Source: Hippea jasoniae (GTDB taxonomy: Bacteria; Campylobacterota_A; Desulfurellia; Desulfurellales; Hippeaceae). Taken from it: a stretch of DNA of 64,000 nt. Positions 49,900-58,994 of this stretch are shown here, piece after piece. The stretch's first letter is position 1. Each line of letters starts with the position of its first letter. Position numbers and translations under genes: made by a program. The notes beneath the pieces are model-generated. The model was not told the DNA's origin. It ran no database searches and saw nothing but the letters and a program-made list of their open reading frames with translations. The stretch is from positions 214,860 through 278,859 of the forward strand of contig NZ_JQLX01000011.1 in the NCBI RefSeq assembly GCF_000744435.1. Reading direction: 5' to 3'.

Positions 49900-51162
49900 A
49901 TGTTATTTTATATACTTTACTTAACAATGATTGTTAAAATTTTTTTTAGCTCAATAGTTGTTGCCATATCTTTTTGGCTTTTAAAAAACTCCAAGGCAAA
50001 AAACGATAACGATTATACGCTTGCAAACAGAAACCTATCCTCAAGCGGTGTTTCGTATGTGATTATCGGAACGCTTGTTGGTGGAGCCTCAACGGTTGGC
50101 ACTGTGCAACTTGCCTATGTTTACGGTTTATCAGCCTGGATATTTACACTATTTAGCGGTGTAGCATGTTTACTATTGGGTCTATTCTTTTCAAAACCGC
50201 TTAGAGAAAAAGAGGTTGTTACAGTAAGTGAGTTTATAGGAATATATTTTGGAAGAAAAATTCAAAAATATACCAGCTTTTTTAGTTCTTTGGGTATGTA
50301 TGTTCACATCATAGCTCAATTTCTTGCTGTTATGTCAATATTTATAACAATTTACAACATTAATAAAACATCAGCAACACTAATAAGCTTTATTGTCATA
50401 ACGGTATTTGTAATAAAGGGTGGCATTACATCATCGTCTTTTATAGGTAAAATCAAAGTTTTCTTGATGTATTTTCTGCTGCTGACGTCAACGGTTATTG
50501 CACTGGTAAAAACAAACTTTGGAACAGAAATATTCAGCAATTTAACCGTAAATGACATAGTAGGAATAAAAGGATACGGAATATCAAAGGCAGCTATCGA
50601 TTCTTTATCTATGGTGATAGGCGTTTTATCCACACAGACATACCTGCAGGCTATATTTTCTGCAAAAGACATAAAAACCGCCCAAAAAGGCGCATTTTTC
50701 TCAGCAGCACTAATCCCTCCTGTTGGCATAATGGGGGTTATTATAGGTCTATTTATGAGAATTCACCATCCTGGTATAAAAAATACGACCCTGGTTTTCG
50801 CCTATTTTTTAAAAGATTATTTAAACCCTTTTGTAGCAGCGTTTTTTATGGCAGCCTTAGCGATAATAATCATAGGAACAGCTGCCGGTTTAACACTTGG
50901 TGTTACAACAAACCTCTATGTTGATTTTATCAAAAATCGATTTAAAGGTAACAGTTTGAAGCTAATAAGATCTATCACGCTTATTGTGCTTTTAACTGCC
51001 GCAGTTATAGTGCTAAGTGGACTTGATTCTACCATACTTGATTATAGTTACATGTCTATGGGACTAAGGGGTACAAGTGTATTTATACCTCTTTTGATTA
51101 TTTTATTTTTTAAAAACCGTAAGGCAGGCAATTTAAAGCTATTATCTACATTCTACCCCTGA
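49900..51162 (+). CDS. Sodium:solute symporter family protein
   Basis: A 420-residue membrane protein with about 12 helices. It matches the SSS family by YTLANRNLSSSGVSYVIIGTLVGGASTVGTVQLAYVYGLSAW near the N-terminus, VSEFIGIYFGR and TAAGLTLGVTTN later. Solute unknown; proline, pantothenate or acetate transport are possibilities. No Shine-Dalgarno sequence precedes the ATG at 49900. A TATACT at 49911-49916 would place a transcript start just before the in-frame ATG at 49927, which may be the real start (411 residues). The 178-base gap before the gene shows nothing else. Confidence 0.85.
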   Translation: MLFYILYLTMIVKIFFSSIVVAISFWLLKNSKAKNDNDYTLANRNLSSSGVSYVIIGTLVGGASTVGTVQLAYVYGLSAWIFTLFSGVACLLLGLFFSKPLREKEVVTVSEFIGIYFGRKIQKYTSFFSSLGMYVHIIAQFLAVMSIFITIYNINKTSATLISFIVITVFVIKGGITSSSFIGKIKVFLMYFLLLTSTVIALVKTNFGTEIFSNLTVNDIVGIKGYGISKAAIDSLSMVIGVLSTQTYLQAIFSAKDIKTAQKGAFFSAALIPPVGIMGVIIGLFMRIHHPGIKNTTLVFAYFLKDYLNPFVAAFFMAALAIIIIGTAAGLTLGVTTNLYVDFIKNRFKGNSLKLIRSITLIVLLTAAVIVLSGLDSTILDYSYMSMGLRGTSVFIPLLIILFFKNRKAGNLKLLSTFYP

Positions 51163-51235
51163 TTTATATTTTGCTGGCATTTCTTTACAGCTATTAATAC
51201 TTGAAAAAAGCTCTCCTAATGATTATTGTTTTTGC

Positions 51236-52501
51236 ATGGAGATATTTAAATGGATTCCTCAATGGTTTTTTTTGCTTATTACAAGTATTTTGCTTGGCGG
51301 ATTGATCGGTCTTGAGCAGGAATCCTACCATAGAAAAATAGAGGAAAAACACTTTGGTGGCATAAGAACATTTCCTTTAATATCGATGTTAGGGTTTTCT
51401 ATAGAGTATTTTTTACATTCAGCTATACTGGTTGCTATCGTGTTTTTTTGTTTTTCTCTTATGATTGTTGGAGAATATGTTTATGAAGCATTTAAATTCA
51501 ACAAAAAGGGCATAACAACAGAGGTTGCCGGGCTTTTTACCTTTATTGTAGGTGTTGTTTTAGCAAAGGGTTATATTGTTGAGGCTGCTGCATTGAGCAT
51601 ACTAATAACGGTCATACTCTCTTTAAGGGAAACACTCCATGATTTTGTTGAGAAGTATATATATGAAAAAGATATGGCGGCTATTTTAAAATTTCTTATT
51701 GTTACTGCCATTCTCTACCCACTTCTACCCAACAGGGGATTTACTTTTTTAAATATCAATCCCCGCTCTGTGTGGACCATGGTTGTTTTGATATCCTCCA
51801 TATCGTTTGCAGCATATTTCGCAACAAAGCTGTTTGGCTCAAAAAAAGGTTTATTTATGACAGCTATACTGGGCGGTCTTATGAGCTCAACGGCTGTTAC
51901 ACTGGCTTTTTCAAAACGCTCAAAAGAGGCTGATATACTCTCAAAAGATCTTGCCATGGGCATAGTTCTTGCAAGCTCGATAATGTTTTTACGCCAGTTT
52001 ATCATCATGTTTGTAATATATCCGTCAATAGCGATAAAATTTGGTGTTTTTGCCGTTATTATGTTTGCTGCAGGCATGGTTTTTTTTATTAAAACACCTT
52101 TTAAAGAAAACGAATCGGTAGAGGTTGTTTTTTCAAATCCTTACGATTTATCTCATGCCTTGATGTTTGGTGTGTTTTACCTAATTATATTGATCTTATC
52201 AAAATTAGCGCATACATATTTAGGCAACAGCGGTATCTATCTGCTTGGCTTTATCAGCGGTATAGCAGATGTAGATCCTTTAACGATTTCCATGAGCCAG
52301 TTATCAAAAAGCGGTGTAATAAATATAGATGTGGCTTTGATTGGTATCATTATTTCAAGTATAACAAATACATTGGTTAAAGGCATATACGCTCAGATGT
52401 TTGGCAGCAAAACTCTCTCAAAAACTGTATGGAAAGCATTTCTATTTATGCTTGCTGTCTCGGCTGTAGCTGTCTTTTTATTCTTAAATAAACTTATTTG
52501 A
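51236..52501 (+). CDS. MgtC/DUF4010-type membrane protein
   Basis: A 421-residue protein with 11-13 predicted helices. The N-terminal 140 residues match MgtC (LLGGLIGLEQESYH, GGIRTFPLISMLG, GVVLAKGYIVEAAAL), and the rest matches DUF4010 (TAILGGLMSSTAVTLAFSKRS, FISGIADVDPLTISMSQL). The function of the combined protein is not established; MgtC proteins relate to magnesium and virulence physiology in other bacteria. The ATG at 51236 has no strong ribosome site. The V4R-like gene follows after 8 bases. Confidence 0.85.
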   Translation: MEIFKWIPQWFFLLITSILLGGLIGLEQESYHRKIEEKHFGGIRTFPLISMLGFSIEYFLHSAILVAIVFFCFSLMIVGEYVYEAFKFNKKGITTEVAGLFTFIVGVVLAKGYIVEAAALSILITVILSLRETLHDFVEKYIYEKDMAAILKFLIVTAILYPLLPNRGFTFLNINPRSVWTMVVLISSISFAAYFATKLFGSKKGLFMTAILGGLMSSTAVTLAFSKRSKEADILSKDLAMGIVLASSIMFLRQFIIMFVIYPSIAIKFGVFAVIMFAAGMVFFIKTPFKENESVEVVFSNPYDLSHALMFGVFYLIILILSKLAHTYLGNSGIYLLGFISGIADVDPLTISMSQLSKSGVINIDVALIGIIISSITNTLVKGIYAQMFGSKTLSKTVWKAFLFMLAVSAVAVFLFLNKLI

Positions 52502-52509
52502 GGTGAAAA

Positions 52510-53037
52510 ATGGCAATTGTAAAAAAGGAAGCAAAAGAGATGGAAAAATGTCTTGATACACCAACAAGATGCGTTCTGGATCACATCTGCTATAAATACG
52601 CAGCAATAGTGATGGCAAATTTGATTGAAGCTTTAGATTACTTTGGAGGTAAACAGAGCACAAAGGTTTTAAGGAGGTTACTTGCAAAAAACATACCGTC
52701 TCAAATGATGCAGGCTCTCGATATGGACACCTCATTAATGAAAAATCTATCAAAAGAGGAGATAGTTAAAATACTCCCAGAGCTTATAAAAACAAAAGGT
52801 GGCCCAGCCATAACAATAGAATTACAGGATAACAATACCATAAGATTCACGCTTAATGAGTGTCATTTTATGCCCTACTCAAAACAGAAAGGCTTTTGCA
52901 ATATAACGGCAGGTTTAATGTTAGGGTTTGCACAGATGATTTCTGGTGAGGTGATGGAAATAGAAGAGATTTCAACCATAGCAAAAGGCGGCAAACAGTG
53001 TGAATTTGTAGCAAAACCAAAATTTAAAAAGGGGTGA
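52510..53037 (+). CDS. V4R-like domain protein
   Basis: A 175-residue soluble protein. The C-terminal 90 residues (ITIELQDNNTIRFTLNECHFMPY, GFCNITAGLMLGFAQMISGEVMEIEEISTIAKGGKQCEFVAKP) fit the 4-vinyl-reductase/V4R ligand-binding fold, whose members bind small hydrophobic molecules and carry a Cys/His cluster. Cys residues are at the start (CLDTPTRC, DHIC) and in the domain. It starts 8 bases after the MgtC-type gene with GAGGTG and ends 3 bases before ald. A regulatory role is possible; no DNA-binding part is seen. Confidence 0.68.
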   Translation: MAIVKKEAKEMEKCLDTPTRCVLDHICYKYAAIVMANLIEALDYFGGKQSTKVLRRLLAKNIPSQMMQALDMDTSLMKNLSKEEIVKILPELIKTKGGPAITIELQDNNTIRFTLNECHFMPYSKQKGFCNITAGLMLGFAQMISGEVMEIEEISTIAKGGKQCEFVAKPKFKKG

Positions 53038-53040
53038 AAG

Positions 53041-54153
53041 ATGATTATTGGAGTACCAAAAGAGATCAAGCCAAACGAAAACAGGGTGGGCATAACACCA
53101 GCCGGTGTAAGGGAGTTTTCAGAAAAAGGGCATACGGTTCTCATTGAAAAAAGTGCCGGAATAGGCAGTGGAATAAGCGATGAAGAATACATAAATTCCG
53201 GTGCCAAAATTGTCAACACTGCAAAAGAGATCTTTGATAATGCAGAAATGATAGTTAAAGTAAAAGAGCCTCAGTCTATAGAGATTGAGATGCTAAAACC
53301 CAACCAGATACTCTTTACATACCTGCACCTTGCTCCAGACTACACCCAGACAATCGGTCTTAAAAAAAGCGGTGTAGTAGCAATAGCCTATGAAACAATA
53401 GAGGTCGATGGCAAACTGCCTCTACTTGAGCCGATGAGTGAGGTTGCAGGCAAAATGGCATCAATTATGGCTGCATACTACCTTGCAAAACCATACGGAG
53501 GCAGAGGGGTTTTGGCAGGCGGTGTAACAGGCGTGCATTCTGCAAAGTTCGTTATATTAGGAGGAGGCACTGCTGGCCTAAATGCTGCAAAGGTGGCAAG
53601 TGGGATGGGTGCAAGTGTAATAGTTTTAGATATAAACGCTGAAAGATTGAGGTATTTAGAGGATGTGCTGCCCAAAAACTGCCAGATGATTATGTCTAAC
53701 ATTCACACAATTGAAGAGGAGATTAAAGACGCTGATGCTGTTATAGGAACAGTACTTATTCCAGGTGCAAAAACACCCAAATTGATAAGAAAAGATATGC
53801 TAAAGACAATGAAAAAAGGCTCTGTCATTGTTGATGTATCGATTGATCAGGGTGGATGCGTAGAAACATCCCATCCAACAACCCATGCAGATCCTGTTTA
53901 TGAGGTTGATGGTGTTTTGCACTACTGTGTTGCCAATATGCCGGGAGCCTATGCAAGAACATCAACATTTGCACTAACAAACTCAACACTGCCCTTTGCT
54001 TTGTTGATAGCCGATTTAGGGTGGAAAGAGGCAGCAAAACGCTATCCAGCAATCAAAAAAGGGTTGAATGTAGTAAAAGGCAAGATTACATGTGAGCCTG
54101 TTGCCAAAGCTCATAATCTTGAATATACACCACCAGAACAAGTTTTAGAGTGA
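53041..54153 (+). CDS. ald: Alanine dehydrogenase
   Basis: A 370-residue hexameric enzyme interconverting alanine and pyruvate plus ammonia with NAD. It has VPKEIKPNENRVGITPAGV with the substrate Arg and Lys, the catalytic His in FTYLHLAPD (about residue 96), the NAD fold FVILGGGTAGLNAAKVASGMGA, and the catalytic Asp near VDVSIDQGGCVETS (about 270). Length is standard. It can catabolise alanine or fix ammonia, which fits an amino acid-using organism. miaA starts at its stop codon (GTGA overlap). Confidence 0.95.
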   Translation: MIIGVPKEIKPNENRVGITPAGVREFSEKGHTVLIEKSAGIGSGISDEEYINSGAKIVNTAKEIFDNAEMIVKVKEPQSIEIEMLKPNQILFTYLHLAPDYTQTIGLKKSGVVAIAYETIEVDGKLPLLEPMSEVAGKMASIMAAYYLAKPYGGRGVLAGGVTGVHSAKFVILGGGTAGLNAAKVASGMGASVIVLDINAERLRYLEDVLPKNCQMIMSNIHTIEEEIKDADAVIGTVLIPGAKTPKLIRKDMLKTMKKGSVIVDVSIDQGGCVETSHPTTHADPVYEVDGVLHYCVANMPGAYARTSTFALTNSTLPFALLIADLGWKEAAKRYPAIKKGLNVVKGKITCEPVAKAHNLEYTPPEQVLE

Positions 54154-55064
54154 AAAATATAGTTATAACAGGCCCAACGGCTACCGGCAAAACAGATACA
54201 ACAATTACAATAGCAAAAAGAATCGGCGGAGAGATAATCTCTGCCGATTCCATGCAGATATACAAAGGGCTCGATATAGGCACAGCAAAGCCAGACAAAC
54301 AACAGCTAAATGCTGTAAGGCACTATCTGATCGACATAAAAAATCCCTGCGAGATATTTAGTGCTGGTGAGTTTGCAAAAGTAGCACAAAAACTTATTAA
54401 AATTATCAATAAAAAAGGCAAACCTGCTATAGTTGCCGGTGGAACAGGATTCTATCTTGATGCTTTAATCAACGGTCTAAACAACATCCCTGAGGTTAAT
54501 TCTCAAGTAAAAAGATTTTTTGATGATTATTGTGATGAGTTTGACTCACCAAGACTCTATGAATGGCTAAGGGTAATAGATAAAACATGGGCATCCCATA
54601 TTAAAGAAACGGATTGCCAGAGAATCAAGCGTGGTTTATCTGTATTTGTCAGCTCAAGAACACCCATAAGTGAGTTTTTTAAACAAAAGCATGCAGAAAA
54701 TCAGAGTTTTTTCATATTTGTACTGTATGCCTCAAAGGATTGGTTAAGCAAAAGAATCTTAAAGCGATCAAAACAGATGGTTAGCTCGGGCATTATAGAA
54801 GAAACAGAAAAACTTCTGCATAAGGGTTTTTTAGACTGCGATGCAATAAAAGCCATAGGCTATAAAGAGACTGTTGAGTATATTTTAAGAAAAATCAAAA
54901 CAAAAGATGAATTAGCTGAGAAAATTGCCGATTCAACAATCAAATACGCCAAACGGCAACTAACCTTTTTAAAAAGCAGATTTAAAAATGCAATATGGAT
55001 CGATGTAGAGCATGATGATCCAGTTCAAAAAATATTAGATACCGTTTCTGGCCATTTCCCTTAA
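54150..55064 (+). CDS. miaA: tRNA dimethylallyltransferase
   Basis: A 304-residue enzyme adding dimethylallyl to A37 of tRNAs that read UNN codons. It has the P-loop GPTATGKTD, SADSMQIYKGLDIGTAKP, HYLIDIKNP, the substrate loop VAGGTGFYLDALINGL and the basic KYAKRQLTFLK end. The start is GTG overlapping the ald stop. Its last 30 bases overlap the convergent htpX gene tail to tail. Confidence 0.95.
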   Translation: MKNIVITGPTATGKTDTTITIAKRIGGEIISADSMQIYKGLDIGTAKPDKQQLNAVRHYLIDIKNPCEIFSAGEFAKVAQKLIKIINKKGKPAIVAGGTGFYLDALINGLNNIPEVNSQVKRFFDDYCDEFDSPRLYEWLRVIDKTWASHIKETDCQRIKRGLSVFVSSRTPISEFFKQKHAENQSFFIFVLYASKDWLSKRILKRSKQMVSSGIIEETEKLLHKGFLDCDAIKAIGYKETVEYILRKIKTKDELAEKIADSTIKYAKRQLTFLKSRFKNAIWIDVEHDDPVQKILDTVSGHFP

Positions 55065-55889
55065 TCGCTTAATGCGCTCCTGCGTTGGTGGATGTGTGGA
55101 GAACAGTTTCAATAAAGCCCCACCAGCAGAAAAGGGGTTGACTATAAAAAGATTTTCTGTAACGGGGTTACCCTTAAAAGGGATCCTCTGCGCGTAGGCT
55201 TCAAGTTTTTCGAGAGCAGTTGCAAGATAGAGAGGGTTTCCGCTGTAGATAGCGCCTGCTTTATCTGCCTCAAACTCCCTTGCTCGTGATATGGCAAGCT
55301 GAATAAGCGTTGCAGCAAGTGGTGCAACCAAAGCCATAAGCAGCAGGACAAGTGGATGGTCATCACCTTCACCATCCCTGCTTAAACCCCCAAAGATGGC
55401 AGCCCATCGAGCCATATCGGCAAGAATCATTATTGCTCCTGCAATTATAGCAACCACTGTTGAGATTAAAATATCCCTATGTTTTATATGACCCAATTCA
55501 TGACCTAAAACGCCCGCTAACTCCTCTTTTGTTAGAAGTTCAAGTGCACCCTGTGTTACAGCAACCACAGCATGTTCTGGATTTCTGCCTGTGGCAAAAG
55601 CATTAGGTGCAGCCTGAGGAATGATGTATATTTTGGGCATGGGAAGATTTGCCCTTTGTGCAAGTTTTCTTACTATATCATAAAGCCAGCGAAATTCATT
55701 TTCATCTGCAGGATAGGCGTTGTACATCTTCAATGCAATTTTATCTGAAAAGAAATAGCTAAAGATATTCATCATCACGGCCAGAATAAACGCCACAACC
55801 ATACCAACCTGACCGCCGATAAGCTTGCCAACAAATATAAACAGCCCCATCAATATAGTTAAAAACAACACGGTCTTTATACTATTCAT
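55035..55889 (-). CDS. htpX: HtpX membrane zinc metalloprotease
   Basis: A 284-residue membrane peptidase. Two N-terminal helices (about 5-50), the PNAFATGRNPEHAVVAVTQGAL region, the zinc motif HELGHIKH (about residues 140-147) with a later Glu in REFEADKAG, and two more helices between. The end reads STHPPTQERIKRL. It degrades misfolded membrane proteins. The ATG at 55889 follows GGAGGTGAGAG; a codon 13 residues upstream lacks this. Convergent overlap with miaA. Confidence 0.95.
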   Translation of the reverse strand: MNSIKTVLFLTILMGLFIFVGKLIGGQVGMVVAFILAVMMNIFSYFFSDKIALKMYNAYPADENEFRWLYDIVRKLAQRANLPMPKIYIIPQAAPNAFATGRNPEHAVVAVTQGALELLTKEELAGVLGHELGHIKHRDILISTVVAIIAGAIMILADMARWAAIFGGLSRDGEGDDHPLVLLLMALVAPLAATLIQLAISRAREFEADKAGAIYSGNPLYLATALEKLEAYAQRIPFKGNPVTENLFIVNPFSAGGALLKLFSTHPPTQERIKRLREMARNGI

Positions 55890-55907
55890 ACTCTCACCTC
55901 CGCTATT

Positions 55908-55964
55908 AAAATATTTCATCTTTGACAAAAGTCAAGTTGCATGGATTACTTTTTTGTGTAAAAT
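55908..55964. promoter_or_regulatory. Divergent htpX and folE2 promoters around an inverted repeat
   Basis: Minus strand (htpX): TTGACT (55935-55930), 16-base spacer, TATTTT (55913-55908). Plus strand (folE2): TTGCAT (55937-55942), 16-base spacer, TAAAAT (55959-55964), then 6 bases to the folE2 ATG. The palindrome TTGACAAAAGTCAA (55922-55935) covers the htpX -35 box and adjoins the folE2 one, so a single repressor could sit on both. Confidence 0.5.
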
Positions 55965-55970
55965 ATCGGC

Positions 55971-56741
55971 ATGAATTTAAAGGATGTGCAATCCCAAAAG
56001 GATAACCGCAACATACCAATAGATAAAGTGGGAGTTAAAAACATCACCTACCCGATTGTGTTGCTGGATAAGCATAAAAAACAGCAGCATACCATAGCCA
56101 AAATCAACATGTATGTCTTGCTTCCCTCCCATTTTAAAGGCACGCATATGAGCAGGTTTATAGAGATACTCAATGAGAACAAGGATTGCATCGACATTCG
56201 CAAAATCGGCAAAATCCTAAAAGAGATGCAAAATAGACTATCGGCTGAAAAATCATACATAGAACTTAACTTTCCGTATTTCATGGAGAAACAGGCTCCT
56301 GTAACAAAAATCGCCTCCCTTATGAGTTATAGTTGCACTGTGGAAGCATATGGAGATAAACAATCTGAGGAGTTGTTTTTAACGGTCAGAGTGCCGATTA
56401 CAAGCCTATGCCCCTGTTCAAAAGAAATAAGCGATTTTGGAGCCCACAACCAGCGAGGCATAGCAACAATAAAAGCTCAGCTAAAAGAGTTTGTTTGGAT
56501 TGAAGATATGGTAGAAATCGCAGAAAGCTCTGCAAGCTGCGATATTTACTCGCTTCTAAAAAGACCTGATGAAAAATATGTTACAGAAAAAGCCTACCAA
56601 AATCCCATGTTTGTTGAGGATATTGCCCGAAATATTACAATTAAATTAGAAAAAGATGTAAGAATATCGCATTTTACTGTAGAGGTTGAAAATTTTGAAA
56701 GCATTCATAATCACAACGCATATGCATTTATAGAAAGATGA
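55971..56741 (+). CDS. folE2: GTP cyclohydrolase IB (FolE2)
   Basis: A 256-residue enzyme making dihydroneopterin triphosphate from GTP for folate (or MptA-type pterin) synthesis. It has THMSRFIEIL, the metal Cys region SLCPCSKEIS (about residue 145), HNQRGIATIKAQL and FESIHNHNAYAF at the end. Type IB enzymes use metals other than zinc and replace FolE under zinc limitation. The ATG comes 6 bases after a -10 box with no ribosome site, suggesting a leaderless mRNA. Confidence 0.93.
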   Translation: MNLKDVQSQKDNRNIPIDKVGVKNITYPIVLLDKHKKQQHTIAKINMYVLLPSHFKGTHMSRFIEILNENKDCIDIRKIGKILKEMQNRLSAEKSYIELNFPYFMEKQAPVTKIASLMSYSCTVEAYGDKQSEELFLTVRVPITSLCPCSKEISDFGAHNQRGIATIKAQLKEFVWIEDMVEIAESSASCDIYSLLKRPDEKYVTEKAYQNPMFVEDIARNITIKLEKDVRISHFTVEVENFESIHNHNAYAFIER

Positions 56742-56758
56742 GAAATAATTTTTACTAC

Positions 56759-56770
56759 TACGTATACGTA
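56759..56770. promoter_or_regulatory. 12-bp palindrome upstream of sucCD
   Basis: TACGTATACGTA is a perfect 12-bp palindrome centred about 20 bases before the sucC -35 box, in the spot where an activator or repressor would bind. No second copy was noticed in the window. Confidence 0.4.
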
Positions 56771-56784
56771 AAGGTAAAAAGAAC

Positions 56785-56812
56785 TTGACTTTTAATGAAA
56801 AAAGTTTATAAA
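56785..56812 (+). promoter_or_regulatory. Promoter of sucCD
   Basis: TTGACT (56785-56790), 16-base spacer, TATAAA (56807-56812), with a roughly 50-base leader and GGAGGT before the sucC ATG. Confidence 0.65.
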
Positions 56813-56868
56813 TAAAGAAGTATGGTTTATTTCTTAATGTAATTTTTATTTTTAACTGGAGGTTGTGG

Positions 56869-58080
56869 ATGAAACTTCATGAATATCAGGCTAAAGAGGT
56901 GCTGGCAAGCTACGGCGTACCAGTACCAGAGGGAAGGGTTACTTATTTCCCCGATGATGCATGGATGGTCTCTATGGAATTAGGTTTGCCTGTGGTCTTA
57001 AAGGCTCAGGTTTTAACAGGCGGTAGAGGTAAGGCTGGCGGAGTAAAAATTGCAAGGACATCCGATGAGGTCAGAGAGGTAGCTCAAGAGCTGTTTGGTA
57101 AAAAATTGGTAACAAAACAAACAGGCCCTGAGGGTGTAGTAATCAGAAAGCTATTAGTTGAAAAAGCTGCCGACATCGAAAGGGAGCTGTATTTTTCAAT
57201 TGTAATCGACAGAACCACCTCAAGACCAACTGTTATAGCTTCAAAAAGGGGTGGTATGAGTATTGAAGAGGTGGCAGAAAAATATCCCGAGGATATTATT
57301 AAAATCCCGATCGATCCAGTTGTTGGATTTCTACCCTATCAGATCAGGCGACTGAAATACGACCTTGATTTGATGGCTCAGGAAAAAGAAGCAGCAAAGC
57401 TATTCAGTGCTCTTTATAAGGTTTTTGTTGAGAAGGATTGCTCTCTTCTTGAGCTAAACCCACTTGTTGTTTTAAAATCGGGTCATTTGCTGGCAGTTGA
57501 TGCAAAAATGGATATTGACGATAACGCACTCTACAGAAGAAAAGATATATCAAAGATGAGAGATCTAACAGAGGCAGATCCTGACGAACTTGAAGCACGA
57601 TTCTCAGGTTTAAATTTTATAAAACTCACAGGCAATATCGGCTGTATGGTTAACGGTGCAGGTCTTGCAATGACAACAATGGACGTTATTAAATTAGCCG
57701 GTGGAGAACCTGCAAACTTCTTGGATGTTGGAGGAGAAGCAACACCTGAGACTATAGCAAAGGGATTTGAGATTATTACCAGGGATCCTAAAGTAAAAGC
57801 AATGTTTATCAATATCTTTGGCGGCATCGTAAGATGTGACAAAGTTGCAAATGGTATAATTCAGGCTCTTAACAGGGTTAAAGTTGACATACCTGTTGTT
57901 ATTAGATTAACAGGAATGAACAGAGAAGAAGGTATGGAGATCCTAAAGAAAGCACCGATGAAATTCTATGTAGCTAATGACTTAAGGGAAGCTGCAGAGA
58001 TGATTACAAGACTTGCAAAGGAAAATACCCAATCTACAAATAGCAAAAAAGAAAACAAAGAAGATAAGAAGGAGAAGTAG
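56869..58080 (+). CDS. sucC: Succinate-CoA ligase (ADP-forming) beta subunit
   Basis: A 403-residue ATP-grasp subunit. It starts MKLHEYQAKEVLASYGVPVP and has VLKAQVLTGGRGKAGGVK, ELNPLVVLKSGHLLAVDAKM, LDVGGEATPETIAKGF and INIFGGIVRCD, the CoA/phosphohistidine interface. With SucD it makes ATP from succinyl-CoA in the oxidative TCA cycle, or runs backwards. The last 20 residues are a Lys/Glu/Asn-rich tail not part of the fold. The ATG at 56869 has GGAGGT upstream. A citryl-CoA synthetase is possible in principle but the sequence fits SucC. Confidence 0.93.
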   Translation: MKLHEYQAKEVLASYGVPVPEGRVTYFPDDAWMVSMELGLPVVLKAQVLTGGRGKAGGVKIARTSDEVREVAQELFGKKLVTKQTGPEGVVIRKLLVEKAADIERELYFSIVIDRTTSRPTVIASKRGGMSIEEVAEKYPEDIIKIPIDPVVGFLPYQIRRLKYDLDLMAQEKEAAKLFSALYKVFVEKDCSLLELNPLVVLKSGHLLAVDAKMDIDDNALYRRKDISKMRDLTEADPDELEARFSGLNFIKLTGNIGCMVNGAGLAMTTMDVIKLAGGEPANFLDVGGEATPETIAKGFEIITRDPKVKAMFINIFGGIVRCDKVANGIIQALNRVKVDIPVVIRLTGMNREEGMEILKKAPMKFYVANDLREAAEMITRLAKENTQSTNSKKENKEDKKEK

Positions 58081-58083
58081 CCG

Positions 58084-58971
58084 ATGGCTGTATGTGTATA
58101 TAGAACAAGCAGGGTTTTAGTGCAGGGTATAACAGGTAAAGAGGGAAGTTATCACGCCCTGGCATGTAAAGAGTATGGCACAAAGGTTGTTGCTGGTGTA
58201 ACGCCAGGAAAGGGTGGACAAAAAGTCGGTGATATTCCCGTTTTTAATACAGTTGAAGAGGCAGTTAAAGAAACTCATCCCAATGTCAGCCTGATTTTTG
58301 TTCCACCGCCATTTGCTGCCGATGCAATACTGGAAGCTGTAGGAAGCGGCATAAAAACCGTTGTATGTATAACAGAAGGTATCCCTGTACTTGACATGGT
58401 AAAGGTCAAAAGGGTTATAGAAAAAGAGGGTGTTACACTGATAGGGCCAAACTGCCCTGGCATTATAACACCTGGAGCAACAAAGATAGGTATTATGCCG
58501 GGTCATATATTTACACGCGGTAGTGTAGGTATTATCTCAAGAAGTGGAACACTGCTTTATGAAACAGCTGATCAGATAACAAAAGCAGGGTTGGGCCAGT
58601 CAACATGCGTGGGAATAGGTGGTGATCCAATTGTTGGAACAGACTATATCTTCTGGCTGAAAAAATTTGAAGAAGACCCAGAGACAGAAGCTGTAATGAT
58701 GGTCGGTGAAATCGGTGGTAATGCCGAGGAGAAAGCTGCTGAATTCATTAAAAATGGTGGTATAACCAAACCGGTATTTGCATTTATTGCTGGTAGAACT
58801 GCACCTCCAGGAAGAAGAATGGGCCATGCCGGTGCTATCATCATGGGAAAGAGCGGCACAGCAGAATCAAAATATAAGGCTTTAAGGGAAGCTGGTGTTC
58901 ATACCATTGAAAACCCAGGATTTATAGGAGAAACAATAGCCAAAGTTCTGAAAGAAAAAGCACTTATCTAA
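58084..58971 (+). CDS. sucD: Succinate-CoA ligase (ADP-forming) alpha subunit
   Basis: A 295-residue subunit. The CoA-binding start [54 protein letters not shown] and the phosphorylated His in [13 protein letters not shown] (about residue 246) are all present. It carries the phosphohistidine and CoA site and pairs with SucC, 3 bases upstream. Together they link the TCA cycle to ATP. A hairpin after its stop ends the unit. Confidence 0.96.
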   Translation: MAVCVYRTSRVLVQGITGKEGSYHALACKEYGTKVVAGVTPGKGGQKVGDIPVFNTVEEAVKETHPNVSLIFVPPPFAADAILEAVGSGIKTVVCITEGIPVLDMVKVKRVIEKEGVTLIGPNCPGIITPGATKIGIMPGHIFTRGSVGIISRSGTLLYETADQITKAGLGQSTCVGIGGDPIVGTDYIFWLKKFEEDPETEAVMMVGEIGGNAEEKAAEFIKNGGITKPVFAFIAGRTAPPGRRMGHAGAIIMGKSGTAESKYKALREAGVHTIENPGFIGETIAKVLKEKALI

Positions 58972-58972
58972 T

Positions 58973-58994
58973 AGGAGCGGCTTAGCCTGCTCCT
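58973..58994. terminator. Terminator between sucD and rnhA
   Basis: AGGAGC/GCTCCT stem, extended by GG/CC with one bulge, then TTTACTTTATTTT on the plus strand. The convergent rnhA stop abuts its right end. Confidence 0.6.

Noticed and set aside
56869..58971. Citryl-CoA synthetase (reverse TCA) instead of succinyl-CoA synthetase
   Set aside because: The motifs are those of SucC and SucD, and no citryl-CoA lyase lies nearby.
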